A DNA stretch of 64,000 bases, from the NCBI GenBank assembly GCA_014898425.1, contig RCSZ01000002.1:1-64000 (forward strand), read 5' to 3'. The notes beneath the pieces were generated by a model that worked only from the letters and a program-made list of their open reading frames with translations, made no database searches and was not told the origin of the DNA. Both the position numbers and the translations under genes were made by a program. This document shows positions 10,446 to 20,971 of this stretch, in pieces. This stretch comes from Botryotinia globosa. Its lineage: Eukaryota > Ascomycota > Leotiomycetes > Helotiales > Sclerotiniaceae. Position 1 is the first letter of the stretch. Every line of letters starts with the position of its first letter.

Positions 10446-11815
10446 CATAGAATACTAGAGGTACAATAGCTGCATAAAATATAAATATAAATACTTTTCG
10501 AATTTTAATAAATTCGTAAGAAGCAAGTCAAGTTTTTTTATATTCATATATTATATAATCATATATCTCTATAATTATAATAAATTTATTAATTAGTATA
10601 TATAAGGTTCCCTCTAATTGGTTATAAGTAATGTATGAAACTTTTTATTAATTGGAGCTTAGTTTTTTTAGCCAGTATAGTTTTTCTGGCCGGTGTTGTA
10701 ATTGAATTAATAGTAGAATCTTTTGAATCAACTTATTTACGTTAATATGAATTAAATGAAAAAGAAAAAAAGTGGTAATTATATATAAGAGATTAAGGGC
10801 TTTCAAATAATATATTTTTTATATTATTAACTTCAAAACTAAGATTTTTATAAAAGATTGAAGTTGAAATAGTATAAATATAACTAGAGCTTATATAATC
10901 AATTAAAAAAGGTTTATATTGAATGTAGCTAATCTAATATTAATAAAAATTATTTTAATACTATAGCTTTTATTGTTTAGTAATATAATTAATGATTTGA
11001 TGTGAAATGATTCATTAAAATCTGAATTAGATTAAAAAATCTAAATAAAATAAAAAAATCTAATTAAAAAAAGATAAATCGATTTTGTCTGTAAGCTTTC
11101 AATAAAATATCTTTTTTAGATTTTTATAATTATAAATATAATTATATAATACTTTCTCAAAAAGCAAGGGGTCCGGGGGCTCGCAGACCTTTGATTTCTT
11201 TAAGATTGTATATTGAATTGAATAATTTTTTATATAAATTGAAAATTAATTAATCATATAATTTAATATTTAAATTCGAATTCAAAATAAATGAGATAAG
11301 GAATCCTTATCAGAATTCTTTCGCTTATAATATAATAGTTTGTATATAAAAAGAAAATTATTCAAAAAAGATTTTATATTAAAACTTGAATATTAATACA
11401 CTTCTTTTCAAAAATCCTAAAATAAATTTTAAAATTATAATAATATTAATAATAATAAATGCTTTTTAATGATATAATATTTTTTATAATAAAATTATAG
11501 TTTATATTGTTCTATATAATACAATTTTTCTTTCTAAGATTTCTATGAATATATTATACAAATTATAGAATTTTTTTTGGTTTTAGATAGAAATCTATTT
11601 TTGGAGTTTATATCAAATATTCCTTATAAATCTCGATAAAATAATTACAATTCTTTATATAAATAAATCATTATTATTTATAATTAAATCTCGAGTGTAG
11701 CAAAGATCGGGGGTTTGGGGATTAGCCCTCATAAAGATTAAAGAAATAAAAAAAAAAGCTTTTACGAATCTACGGTTTGAAAAATTCTTTTCCCCCGACG
11801 ACTAGTTCTAAATAA
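10446..11815. other. AT-rich stretch with GC clusters, possible mitochondrial insertion
   Basis: Composition differs from the satellite. It is mixed A/T rather than T-rich on one strand, and is punctuated by isolated GC clusters (GGGGTCCGGGGGCTCGCAGA at about 11168; GATCGGGGGTTTGGGGATTA at about 11707). GC clusters in AT-rich sequence are a hallmark of fungal mitochondrial DNA. A 36-codon ORF at about 10634-10744 (MKLFINWSLVFLASI at the start) is hydrophobic, but I cannot match it to a known mitochondrial protein. No tRNA or rRNA segment was recognised. A nuclear mitochondrial insertion is the best guess; a decayed element is the alternative. Confidence 0.3.
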
Positions 11816-12235
11816 ATATTATTCAATTAAATTTCCACTATTAATTCCTTTTTTCAGATTTTCAAAAAGCCTAAACTTAAAACTAAAAGAAATAATAACC
11901 AATTAATAACTTTTAATAGTTTTTCATTAATTATTACACCCTATTTTTATAAATCACTATAACTTTTGTTTTATCTCATCAAAATTAAAATTATTTCAAC
12001 TCAATATAAAAACCCTATTATATTAAGCTTTTCGAATTCTCATTTCAAATATATATAATTCAATTAAATCTCTATACATTTCTTTTTCGAATTTCTAAAA
12101 AGCCTAAAATTGAAGTGTGCAGAGGTAGTAACCAATTGAAGAGTTTTTGTATAGATCACCACCCCCTTTAGCTTTAGGGTTGTAATCACCACTAGTACTA
12201 ACCACCAATAAAATCCTCGGAATAATAGTTAGTAC
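11816..12235 (+). repeat. Satellite module type 2, copy F (partial), abutting GNAT gene
   Basis: It begins inside a monomer (ATTCAATTAAAT at 11821 and again near 12058) and includes the GGTAGTAACCAATTGAAG box. It ends with CACCACCCCCTTTAG, GTTGTAATCACCACTAG and CCTCGGAATAATAGTTAG. The module finishes at about 12232, and the GNAT stop codon lies at 12237-12239, so satellite DNA directly replaces what should be that gene's 3' flank. Confidence 0.7.
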
Positions 12236-12236
12236 T

Positions 12237-12845
12237 TTATAATTGTTTCAACAATACATGATCTGATTGAACGATTTGACCTATCGTAAAATCATGCTTT
12301 CCGACCTTCTTATATCCCCATTTCTCATATGCTTTTATCGCCCGGTGGTTCTCCTCCCAAACACCAAGCCATATATACTCAAATTTCTGATCTCGGGCCA
12401 TCTCCTCCAGCCTATCAGCTAATAATTTTCCAACACCCTGGCCATGAGCACTTGGATGGACGTATATTCTTTGCAGCTCCACTGCATTTGGCAGATGCTG
12501 GAGGGACGGTTCGCTCGTGCCACGAGTCAAAAGAGCAAAAGCGATGATTTCCCCATTCCCTTCTTTCGTAGCAACGATCATATCTTTTTGAGGATTGGAA
12601 ATGTCCGCAGCGGTTGCTGTTACGCTGTATGATTCGTCAAGGTAGGTTTGCAATTGATGTGGTTCAACTGAGTGGCCAAAGGTGGTGCTGAAGACAAAAG
12701 AGCCAAGCTTAGCGACTTGATCGGCATCATTAAGTTGTGCATTGCGCACCAAAATCGAGGTTTGATGGCAGGAAGTCATTATGAATAACAACTGAGCACG
12801 CTTGTTTGGAAAATCTTTATAGATACTGAACTGCAGCGATTTCAT
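12237..12845 (-). CDS. GNAT-family N-acetyltransferase
   Basis: A 202-residue single-exon ORF. The acetyl-CoA binding signature is visible as ELQRIYVHPSAHGQGVGKLL (motif A, the Q/R-x-x-G-x-G/A loop), followed by the alpha4/beta5 region EYIWLGVWEENHRAIKAYEK and WGYKKVG, all typical of GCN5-related acetyltransferases of about 180 residues. The family transfers acetyl from acetyl-CoA to an amine; the substrate cannot be told. A second start at 12779 (MTSCHQTS) would give 180 residues and fits family length better, so the first 22 residues are uncertain. The stop codon lies about 5 bp from satellite copy F, so the native 3' UTR appears to have been replaced and transcription termination may be affected. 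No disabling mutation is seen in the ORF. Confidence 0.85.
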   Translation of the reverse strand: MKSLQFSIYKDFPNKRAQLLFIMTSCHQTSILVRNAQLNDADQVAKLGSFVFSTTFGHSVEPHQLQTYLDESYSVTATAADISNPQKDMIVATKEGNGEIIAFALLTRGTSEPSLQHLPNAVELQRIYVHPSAHGQGVGKLLADRLEEMARDQKFEYIWLGVWEENHRAIKAYEKWGYKKVGKHDFTIGQIVQSDHVLLKQL

Positions 12846-15264
12846 GCAAAGGGTTTGTCTGAAAGGGAAAATGATAAAAGTAAATACAGAATAATCAAAT
12901 AATATGATTTCTTAAACTTATAGACTATAGAGCATGTAGAGACCTCTCAAGTCTAGAACGAAAGTAACCTAGGGACGGAAATTCTCGAAAGCTATATGTC
13001 GCTTTAAGGGCGCGAGTTACAATTTTTTTTAGTATTGCTCAAAAACTTTAACTTGTCCCACTTCCGATTGGATGAGTCTATTTGGCAGCGTATTCCTACT
13101 ATATTTGTACAACGAGAAAGCAGGTATACAACAGTCTATTAGAGGGATAATCCATAAAGTAATAAAATATAAAATGATCAAGAAAAAATGTTCGAACTAA
13201 GTAAAGTATAATTACTTTCTAACCGTATACGAAGGTTCGAAGGGTAATTAATATCAACCCCACTTTTAGTGGAATCTTGTTGTTTTTAGAGAATTTATTA
13301 CTACTTTAAACTATTCGAATAGATATTAAATTATTCCCCCTTCAAAATTCAATATTTAAAGTTTTTATTTACTTTTCATGAATTCTAATAATTTTATAAT
13401 ATTTAAAGCTTTTAAAGCTCTTTATAGATTCTAAATAAGCGTTTAATCGAATTTGAATTTCAAAATTCAATTAAAAACGATAATTTCGAATAAATATATA
13501 ATAATTCTGAATAAAATGTAATTTTTAATAATACTTTTATCTAATAAATTTCACTATATAAATATTCAATCAGTATTGTAATTTGATTAATCTAAAGTTT
13601 GAAAGTGGAGAAAAATTCGATTGTTTTTTAGTATGATTGATAATATTTACTCTTCTAACCTTTGTAAGTATATCCTAAAGAATATGCTGCAGCTCAAATC
13701 CACAGATATGAGTCCGCGGGCGTGTTACATATCACAGAAATATCGTCAACATCAATCGCTGTTAACAGAAATATAAATTATCAAACCCAAGATAAAAAGA
13801 ATAATCCATAGATTTCATTGGAATCCGCAGCTCTGGCGCGATATGACGAGCTTGGAAGATAAGCCGATTGTCTTGGCAGCTCGAAATGAAGAAGGCTTCG
13901 GCCTTAGATATAAATAGCACAAGGTGGTATCAAGGCTGGTCAGTGGCCAGGAATTGAATCGATCGTTAAGTTGTAATAGATAACCATCTGCATTTTCGAT
14001 TTATCAATAATCAATCACAGCTACACTGGGCAAAGCCACCAATACAATATTAATATGTAAGTCTGGTCCGTCCACGCAGAGGGATCTTCGTGTCCTTCAA
14101 AAGTTGATGCACGATAACCTCTCGGATTGCTGACCACCGCCATTCGGTCGTCTACACGCCTTTTCTCTAGACAAGTCATATAACCTCCGTCTTAGATTTT
14201 AATGATGAATCTAGCGAGACTGAACTTGGGCGGCTGAGGGCCAGAAGTCTTGCTTGACAAACCCCACATCCATAGCAATAGTCGAGGCACTGACTCCAAT
14301 GTCTAAATCAGAGAATTTCCTTGAAGAGGAAGTTTTCGCGCCTTCTAATGCCTTCTCTCACTGCTATATCACACCAAAGCTTTACATAGAAGCAGATCCT
14401 GTTACCGGTAAAAGTGGTACCAGCATGTAATTTTGCAGCGGCACAAGCATATGGGAAAGCCAAGATACTTTTTGACTCTCGCCTTGTTGCGACATCGGTA
14501 CTTTTAAAGAAACAGATAGAAGACCTAAGCTATCGCAACGAGGTTATAACTATGGGTTATACAGGAAAGTCTGTTCGACCGTCTCAATGGAAAGTTTCGG
14601 ACGCTCCAGAACCCATTGTAGACTAAAATTTCTCAGGGCTGTGAAAATGGCTTTTAGAAAAGGGTCTACTTCTTGGAGGGGCAATGAAAGTATATTTCAA
14701 GGCAAGTTATTTCTATTTGATTTATACATTGATCTACTAGGCTTATGACAAGGTTCGAATACCCAGGTAGTGAATGTGGCGAGATTGTAATGTGAAATGA
14801 TTCTTTGGGCCAGCTGTGCTCAGTCAATTGAAACTTGGGCGCAGTGATACGATCATCATGGAAAGCAATTTTGGCGCGACGAAATTGTATGTAATTTCAC
14901 ATCACAATCTAGAACTATTTTTGGATTAAGCTAAAAGATCATGTAGCTCGCACATTCGACATACGATTCGAGAAGTGGGCTAAAAAAAAAATCAAGTATT
15001 AAAAGCGCAAAAACGACACAGATTCCATGTTTGGACTGAAGCAACAAACGAAACTGATTTGTATATATATCAAACTTCACTTCCAAGTGAGATGAGGAAC
15101 GATTAGGGTTGCTAGGCCATCGTTATTCAGGCTGAGTATCGCTCGCTTAAATCGCAAGGCTACCATCATAACAAACTTTGGATTTGAGAAAATCTTCCGA
15201 ACTTTTTTTTTCTCTCCAGAAACAATCAAAACCATCAAACACTCAACGTTGGTGATATTTCAAA
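12846..15264. other. Gene-poor spacer with one doubtful ORF
   Basis: The segment is moderately AT-rich (most so at 13330-13600). The only coding-like piece is at 14299-14626: a 44-codon ORF (MSKSENFLEEEVFAPSNAF at its start) overlaps a second frame ending in QWKVSDAPEPIVD. The two would join in frame if 31 nt (GTAAAA to TTTGCAG) were removed, which is too short for a usual intron, so this is more likely a decayed gene. A single GTTCGAA word near 14754 is not part of a tRNA cloverleaf. Nothing else recognised. Confidence 0.4.
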
Positions 15265-16745
15265 ATGACTTCTTCAAGGAGAGGTTTAAATGATTATTTT
15301 GATGAGGAAGGTTCGCCTTCGAATTCTAATTTCCTGCCAGCAGATTTGCTTGAAGGAAATTTTTTCTAAAGTTCTGACACCAGTGCATTGCTTGCAGAGA
15401 CTGATCAAAAAGATAAATCTGGAAGCGTAATGACGGCTGTAGTTTCACAGCCTGCACTCCGAAAACACGTTACAGGTCAAGGATCTGAGTTTCAAAAACA
15501 CTTCCCAGGTCAAGGATCTGAAGTCCAAAAACACGTCCCAGGTCCAAGACCGGAATTTCCTCAACAAATCCCAGGTCAAGGACCTGAATCACCCATGGTT
15601 GCCAACGAGGTGGAGATGGCAGATGCAGAGAATCCACCAGTGGAGCCTGTTTCTGATAGTCTCAAACCCGCAGCACCAGCACCCCAGAACACTAAAAAAA
15701 TTAGTGACAGAGCTTGGTGCGGTCCTTGTAAAAATAGAACCGGTAATGGTTTTGTTGGCCATTGGACAAGATCCTGTCCTTTTGCTGCCGAGAGTGGTTT
15801 CATGGAAGCATGTGCTAGATGTGGTAGCCTTGACCACTGCGTTAGCTTCTGCCCTCGCCTTACCTGGAACGGAAAGAGGCCGGTGAAAATCAAGGACCTA
15901 TACTTTTTTCTGGTCACTTCTCGTCAGGGTCTGCCACCAGCAGTTGCTGAGGTAGATCCCCGCGTGATTGATCGAGAAAGATGGGAAAAAGAGGTCGAGT
16001 ATCCACAGACTCCAGCGCTTGCAAGACATCGCAGAGAGGGAGCTTTAAATAATACACTGCCCGGAAGGCTCGATCTCAACCTTTGGAACGAATTGGACGT
16101 CAACACTGGTCTTAGTTTGGGTCTTCAAATCTATCCTGCTCATATCCCTGGTGGCCAGAATAGATGTTGCGATGCTGTATGGTACCATTCTTCGCAAACT
16201 CAGGAGAATACTGGCTCAACATCACAAGCCGAGCAGCCAAGCAGAAAAAGCAAAGCTGGTCAAGATCAGACTCAGTTCTCCATGGTACAATGGGTGACGT
16301 AATTGCCAAGATTCCACGTCGGGAAACTCAAACTCGTGGTGGAGACCGTGGTCGTGAAGAAAGCGATCGCGGTGGAGGCTTTGGTCATGGCAGAGAAGCT
16401 GCACCACGAGGTAGTGGCAACTTCGGTGTGTTTGATCAGACGCAGCGTTCACATCTTCCATCCCTTTCCTCTCAAAAGAAGTTCGATTTTCTGCTGGGCG
16501 AGTTTGATCGGCAACAAACAAGAGAACGGCACAACATTTTCAACTGGTTTGAGGCAACGCAGAAGGAGAGACGTAGCATGTTTGTGAGCGAGATTATCGC
16601 CCGTATACAGGGTACATTTGGTGAAGTTCGTGGTGCTACATCTGGACTGGATGCCGATCCAAGACGTGGTGAAGGTCATGGCTTGGAATATCCTGGGCAT
16701 CTACCATCACAAACCAGCAGTGATCAAGATCACTTTATCTGTTAG
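15265..16745 (+). CDS. Zinc-knuckle (CCHC) protein with internal peptide repeats, hypothetical
   Basis: Inferred exons are 15265-15310, 15398-16176 and 16245-16745. Intron 1 (87 nt, donor GTTCGC, CTGAC branch point, acceptor CTTGCAG) removes an in-frame TAA at 15367. Intron 2 (donor GTATGG, acceptor AGCAG) is less sure and is needed to pass from the first frame, which stops at 16302, to the second. The N-terminal part has four imperfect repeats of the type QKHxPGQGSE. Then come two zinc knuckles: an expanded one (C-x2-C-x10-H-x4-C, starting CGPCKNRTG) and a canonical one (CARCGSLDHCVSFC, C-x2-C-x4-H-x4-C). The C-terminal part is rich in R and G (GGDRGREESDRGGGFGHGRE). CCHC knuckles plus RGG-like sequence suggest RNA or single-strand nucleic acid binding, but this is inference. 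Confidence 0.6.
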
Positions 16746-19700
16746 TTTTATATGAATGACAAATTCTCTACCACACTTTTTGTTTTCAATGCATCTTCCG
16801 TGATATATGAAGCAAACAGTGATTATCATGCCGTAAATACGTCCATCCGCGTAAACCTCTGTCTAATTACAATAATTTTGTTCCTCCTGCGCTGAATTGT
16901 GATTGATAACACCGAAATCTAGAGCTAAGTTCATTTTATGCCGACATCCTATCCCAATTTCCCAGGAATCGAAAACACGACGTTTCACTGCACTCTTTCC
17001 ATTGGAATTCATTGCGAAGATATTTTTCATTAAGATAAGCTCTGCACCTCACTATCTGCGGTCTAGAGATTGCCCAGTACCCAGTGTTTCTACATAATTT
17101 TCAAAAATGAATCATACAAAACCATCGACTTTCAATCGGGATTCAATCTGAGACATCAATTCACAGTCAAGTTCTACATTCGTAACACTGATCGTTGCGC
17201 TGACTCGAGCATTACTATAGACTTCTGATGACCAAAGCTACACAATGGGCTTTCCAAGCGCATAGATTCGATTAAAGGTGGGAGTTGGCACACCAAGTTG
17301 AGATACGAGAGATGGAGAATATGCCGACGTAGTAATACCCGAAAACCCGAGAATCATTCAGCATCCAACGAACACAACACCGTTCATGAAAAACGTGGCG
17401 CACATTTTGAGACAACATGCAATAGCCTGGAAGCAACTCCGCGATGGATTTGATGGATGGCATGACTAAATGGGAAAGGTTAGAGTAGGAAGAACAGAAC
17501 GGGGGCGGGACTATTTGAGTTTGACGGTATTGCAGAACACTGCCAATTCAGGAAAATGAGTCGAAAATGAATAAGGAATGCTCCACAATATAATATTCTC
17601 AGTTCAGTGAGCTTCATTGAGTTTGACACAATTTACAGGTTTTATTTGGCAGCATAGACGTGTACAAAGTTGGCAGCACAGATTGGATTCTACAACCAGG
17701 TGCGCAAGGGTTATACTACACAGAGATACTGAGATGGGTACACGGGCACCTTTGAACTAAGAGCCGACAATCGCAGATCTCGAGGACGATTTGCTAGCTT
17801 GTACAGTGTTTCAAAAGATTTATGATATCTGGCTAACATGTTGTTCGTAATAGTCTCCTTAATGTCGACAACCTGACCTCTACGGACTCAACTTGTAAGC
17901 AAATCACAAGACCGGGCGCAATGAAAAGAGAAATAATCAATGATTAGAGTCATTGTGACTGGATGGGAAAGGGGAAAGGATTTCTACAATGTGGACACAG
18001 ATAACTTCGAAATGTTGGAAATTGGGCATTGTGCGGACTGGCATTCGACTTGACTATCATAGCACAGGCCCCTAATCACTTAGGGAGGTAGACGCGCAGA
18101 CAGTCTAGGTATACTGTAGCTTTTCTCAGACATGCTCTTGCGTAGGAGGATTTGTGAGGGCAAGTCGGGTGGCAATCTGGGAAAGGACCGAGGGTCCGTC
18201 TTCTAAGGTTAAGAGGTTCTTGATACCGATATAGGGCAGGTGATGTATGCTCTGGACAATAGGAATAACAGGCTCACTTAAGCACAAGAAGTGAACGCTA
18301 CCATTTTGAATACAAAGGGACGTTCAGGGCTGGAGCGTCGAAAATGAGATGCCTTGGCGGTAGAGGAATACAGCAATACATGTATATCAAAGTACCATAA
18401 GAAGAAAAACGAATTATTCGTCTGGCAAGATGCAATTGAAGTGAGATCTTCATAAGATGCGACTTGTTCAGTACAATTAAATTCCTAATTCCTTGAAAAC
18501 GCCGCATATACTTACGATGCTTTCATTGCTCCGCCGGAGTCTGTTGAGGAAAAGGATGAGAGCAGGAGAAGAACCATCAGCAGAGAGATCAATAGTGTGA
18601 TTTACGTGATGATACAAAGTTGATATCTCAAAGTATCATGTTTTGTTCTTCACGCTTCGTTCTGTTGTCGTTTGTGTCTCAAGTGAGGTTCGGTAAATCA
18701 GGAAAGCGTGGAAGCGGGGAAAGAATTGAAGAGGAGGGTCATGACATACAATCTGATGGGAAGGATGAGGTTTGAGAAGCCCATGCGCAACTACCCAGGT
18801 AGTCGAAGTACGTGGTATGTATCAATGCAATTACCAAGATTTGAACCTGAAGAAAGTGATGTATCCAATTCTATCTCAGTAGAAATGTTTATTATACTTA
18901 CTTCCTTTTGACATGCCAAAAAAGCCCAACCAGTTTTAGCGAAAAGCAATCAGCGGATTTGTCGCAAACCGGGCTGATGGCAACCTCGATCAATTGAATA
19001 TCGAAATTTGGGTTTGTATTTCTTCAACTGCCACAAGCCATTGAGTTAAATTCGAGGTCAAAATTGAATTCTTGTTTGATGTGATGGATATATATATAAT
19101 ATCTTTTATTGTTACTAGGTTTTATCGATGCCACCAGCGATGTTGACCGCCTTCATGACTAATCACGAGCATCTCCATAATTGCACCAATAGAGCCATGT
19201 ACAGCCAATAAAACGCTTGCATAGTAATAAATGACACATCCCTCTTATTACTGGCACGATCAAACTTTGTTCATACTGAACAGCACTCCCCGTATCACTA
19301 TTTCATTTGACATATCATTGACCAAAAACTTATCAGAGGTCGAATTTTCCAAGGGAAGAGAAACTCGACAAGTCTAAGAAGATTTTCATAGGGCTTTTGT
19401 GCAAAACGGATGTTCGATAAACTCATCTTGGTTGAACAAATAGCGGAGTAGAGGCTGAACAACCTGCAGACATCGCTGCTATTTTAGTTAGCTTTTATTT
19501 AAGAGTTATATCATTGTTGCATCGACAGTAAAGGTATCTTACATGGTTTATTTATCTCTTAACACTCATTGTTGATCATCCACGCCTATACAATATGGTC
19601 TTTCGAGAGGTGGCACTCGCCTTCATCTCGCCACTTCCTCTACACAGGTTTTTCCTTCATTCAATTGCTTGATTCATCCCTTCTTACAACTCATCGGTTC

Positions 19701-19899
19701 ATTGTCTCCTAACTGCTGACTTACAAGCATAGTATTAGACATATCCCCGCTAAAGTCCTTAGGAAGGCCTATGAACTAGAATTCAACACGCATTGTCGTA
19801 TAGTTGAAGGAGCTTTCCATGCTTGCAACTTTCACATAAGAAAGCGTTCGATCTCGAATCTCGGCAAATTCCAAGGAGAATCTATAAAATCCCATAATT
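16746..19899. other. Intergenic, no clear gene; RING-like fragment inside
   Basis: Mixed composition with many stops in all frames. Apart from the RING-like fragment at 17272-17463 nothing coding is convincing. The last 300 bp before 19900 are the likely promoter and 5' UTR of the NTA1-like gene. Confidence 0.5.
17272..17463 (-). pseudogene. RING-H2-like fragment
   Basis: A 63-codon ORF contains VRHVFHERCCVRWMLNDS, which resembles the central H-x-F-H-x-x-C-x-x-x-WL part of RING-H2 E3 ligase domains. The first C-x2-C pair is not present (only YCMLSQN precedes it), and no C-P-x-C-R follows. This is either a decayed RING gene or one exon of a gene whose other exons I cannot see. Confidence 0.25.
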
Positions 19900-20971
19900 A
19901 TGAGAATCGCTTGTTTACAGTTCAATCCTCAAGTAAGAACATCTCATCGTTTCATTCACAAGCTTAGCTAATACTATAGCATAGGTCGGAGATGTCACTA
20001 ATAACTTCACAAAGGCGGATGCAATACTCGCGAAAGCTGAACCGGAAGATCTCGATCTTTTAGTATTGCCTGAGATGGCCTTTTCTGGTAATCATCGTAT
20101 CTCAGATGTCTTCAATGATAGTATCCTGCCAAAAATATGACTAACCGTCATGCAGGTTATAATTTTTCCTCTTTGGAACAAATCACTCCTTATCTTGAGC
20201 CTACTACGTCCGGTGTCACATCTTCATGGGCGCGTTCGACAGCTCTCAAGTACAACTGTGTAGTTACGGTTGGTTATCCTGAGAAGGTTGATGATGCATT
20301 GAGTAGACCCTCAAATCCCGAATGTTATAATTCCACAATTACGGTAGATAATGAGGGCAAGACTATCGCCAACTATCGAAAGTCATTCCTATATTATACA
20401 GATGAAACTTGGGCTCATGAAGGATCTGGCTTTTACGATGGAAATATTGAGGGGCTCGGGACTGTGGCAATGGGAATTTGTAAGCATTCAGCATATCATT
20501 TGCGCCCAACCAGTCATACAACATTTCCAGTAAACTCACTGATACTCATGATTTATAGGCATGGATTTGAATCCATACAAATTCGAAACTCCTTGGTCTG
20601 CTTGTGAATTTGCCTGCCATGTACTTCAAAAGAAAGCAAATCTTGTTATCTTGTCCATGGCTTGGCTTACAAGACAGGATCAATTGCCTTACGGTCTATT
20701 AGCAAGGGAACCTGATATGGATACAATCTCTTACTGGATTGCCAGACTGAAACCTATCATTGGAGCTAACAGCACTGAAGAAATCATTATTATTCTTGCC
20801 AATCGGTGCGGAACTGAAGGCGAAGCAACATATGCGGGAACCAGCACAGTCCTGGGGATCAAGGAGAGCGAAGTTATTGTCTACGGAATACTCGGCCGAG
20901 GTGAGGAAAAGCTTTTGATCGTCAATACTGATGAGCATGCTTTGGCCAAAATAATCTCGGGCACAAAGTGA
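19900..20971 (+). CDS. NTA1: Protein N-terminal amidase (NTA1-like, carbon-nitrogen hydrolase)
   Basis: Exons 19900-19932, 19985-20087, 20156-20479 and 20559-20971 give 290 residues. All three introns (52, 68, 79 nt) have GTAAG/GTAAT donors and TAG/CAG acceptors, and the reading phase is kept throughout. The nitrilase-fold catalytic triad is visible: E41 (LVLPEMAFSG), K121 (NYRKSFLY) and C154 (MGICMDLNPYKFETPW). The last motif is typical of NTA1, which deamidates N-terminal Asn and Gln so that the protein enters the Arg/N-degron pathway. The protein is shorter than yeast Nta1 (457 residues), ending soon after the hydrolase domain, as in other filamentous fungi. Other carbon-nitrogen hydrolases are less likely because of the C-site motif. 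Confidence 0.85.

Larger units (their letters stand above)
1..12236. other. AT-rich, gene-free isochore (satellite and microsatellite block)
   Basis: Base composition is overwhelmingly A and T, with long runs built from ATTCTT, TTATT and TTTATATTC words, and no ORF looks like a real protein: those present are low-complexity I/N/K/F/Y strings. Normal composition resumes sharply at about 12240, where a GNAT gene begins. The block contains repeated modules with short GC-bearing islands (CACCACCCCCCT, GGTGACCAATT, AACCCTAAA), a pattern known for RIP-mutated repeats in fungal AT isochores, centromeres and subtelomeres. Which of these it is cannot be decided from the sequence. Annotated separately inside it are satellite modules, simple repeats, a palindrome cluster, a degraded coding remnant and a possible organellar insertion. 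Confidence 0.85.

Noticed and set aside
14740..14775. GTTCGAA word resembling a tRNA T-loop
   Set aside because: Stem bases do not pair and no D-arm, anticodon arm or acceptor stem is found around it.
15367..15369. In-frame TAA taken as a sign of a pseudogene or stop-codon readthrough in the zinc-knuckle gene
   Set aside because: An 87-nt intron (15311-15397) with GTTCGC donor, CTGAC branch point and CTTGCAG acceptor removes it and keeps the frame.
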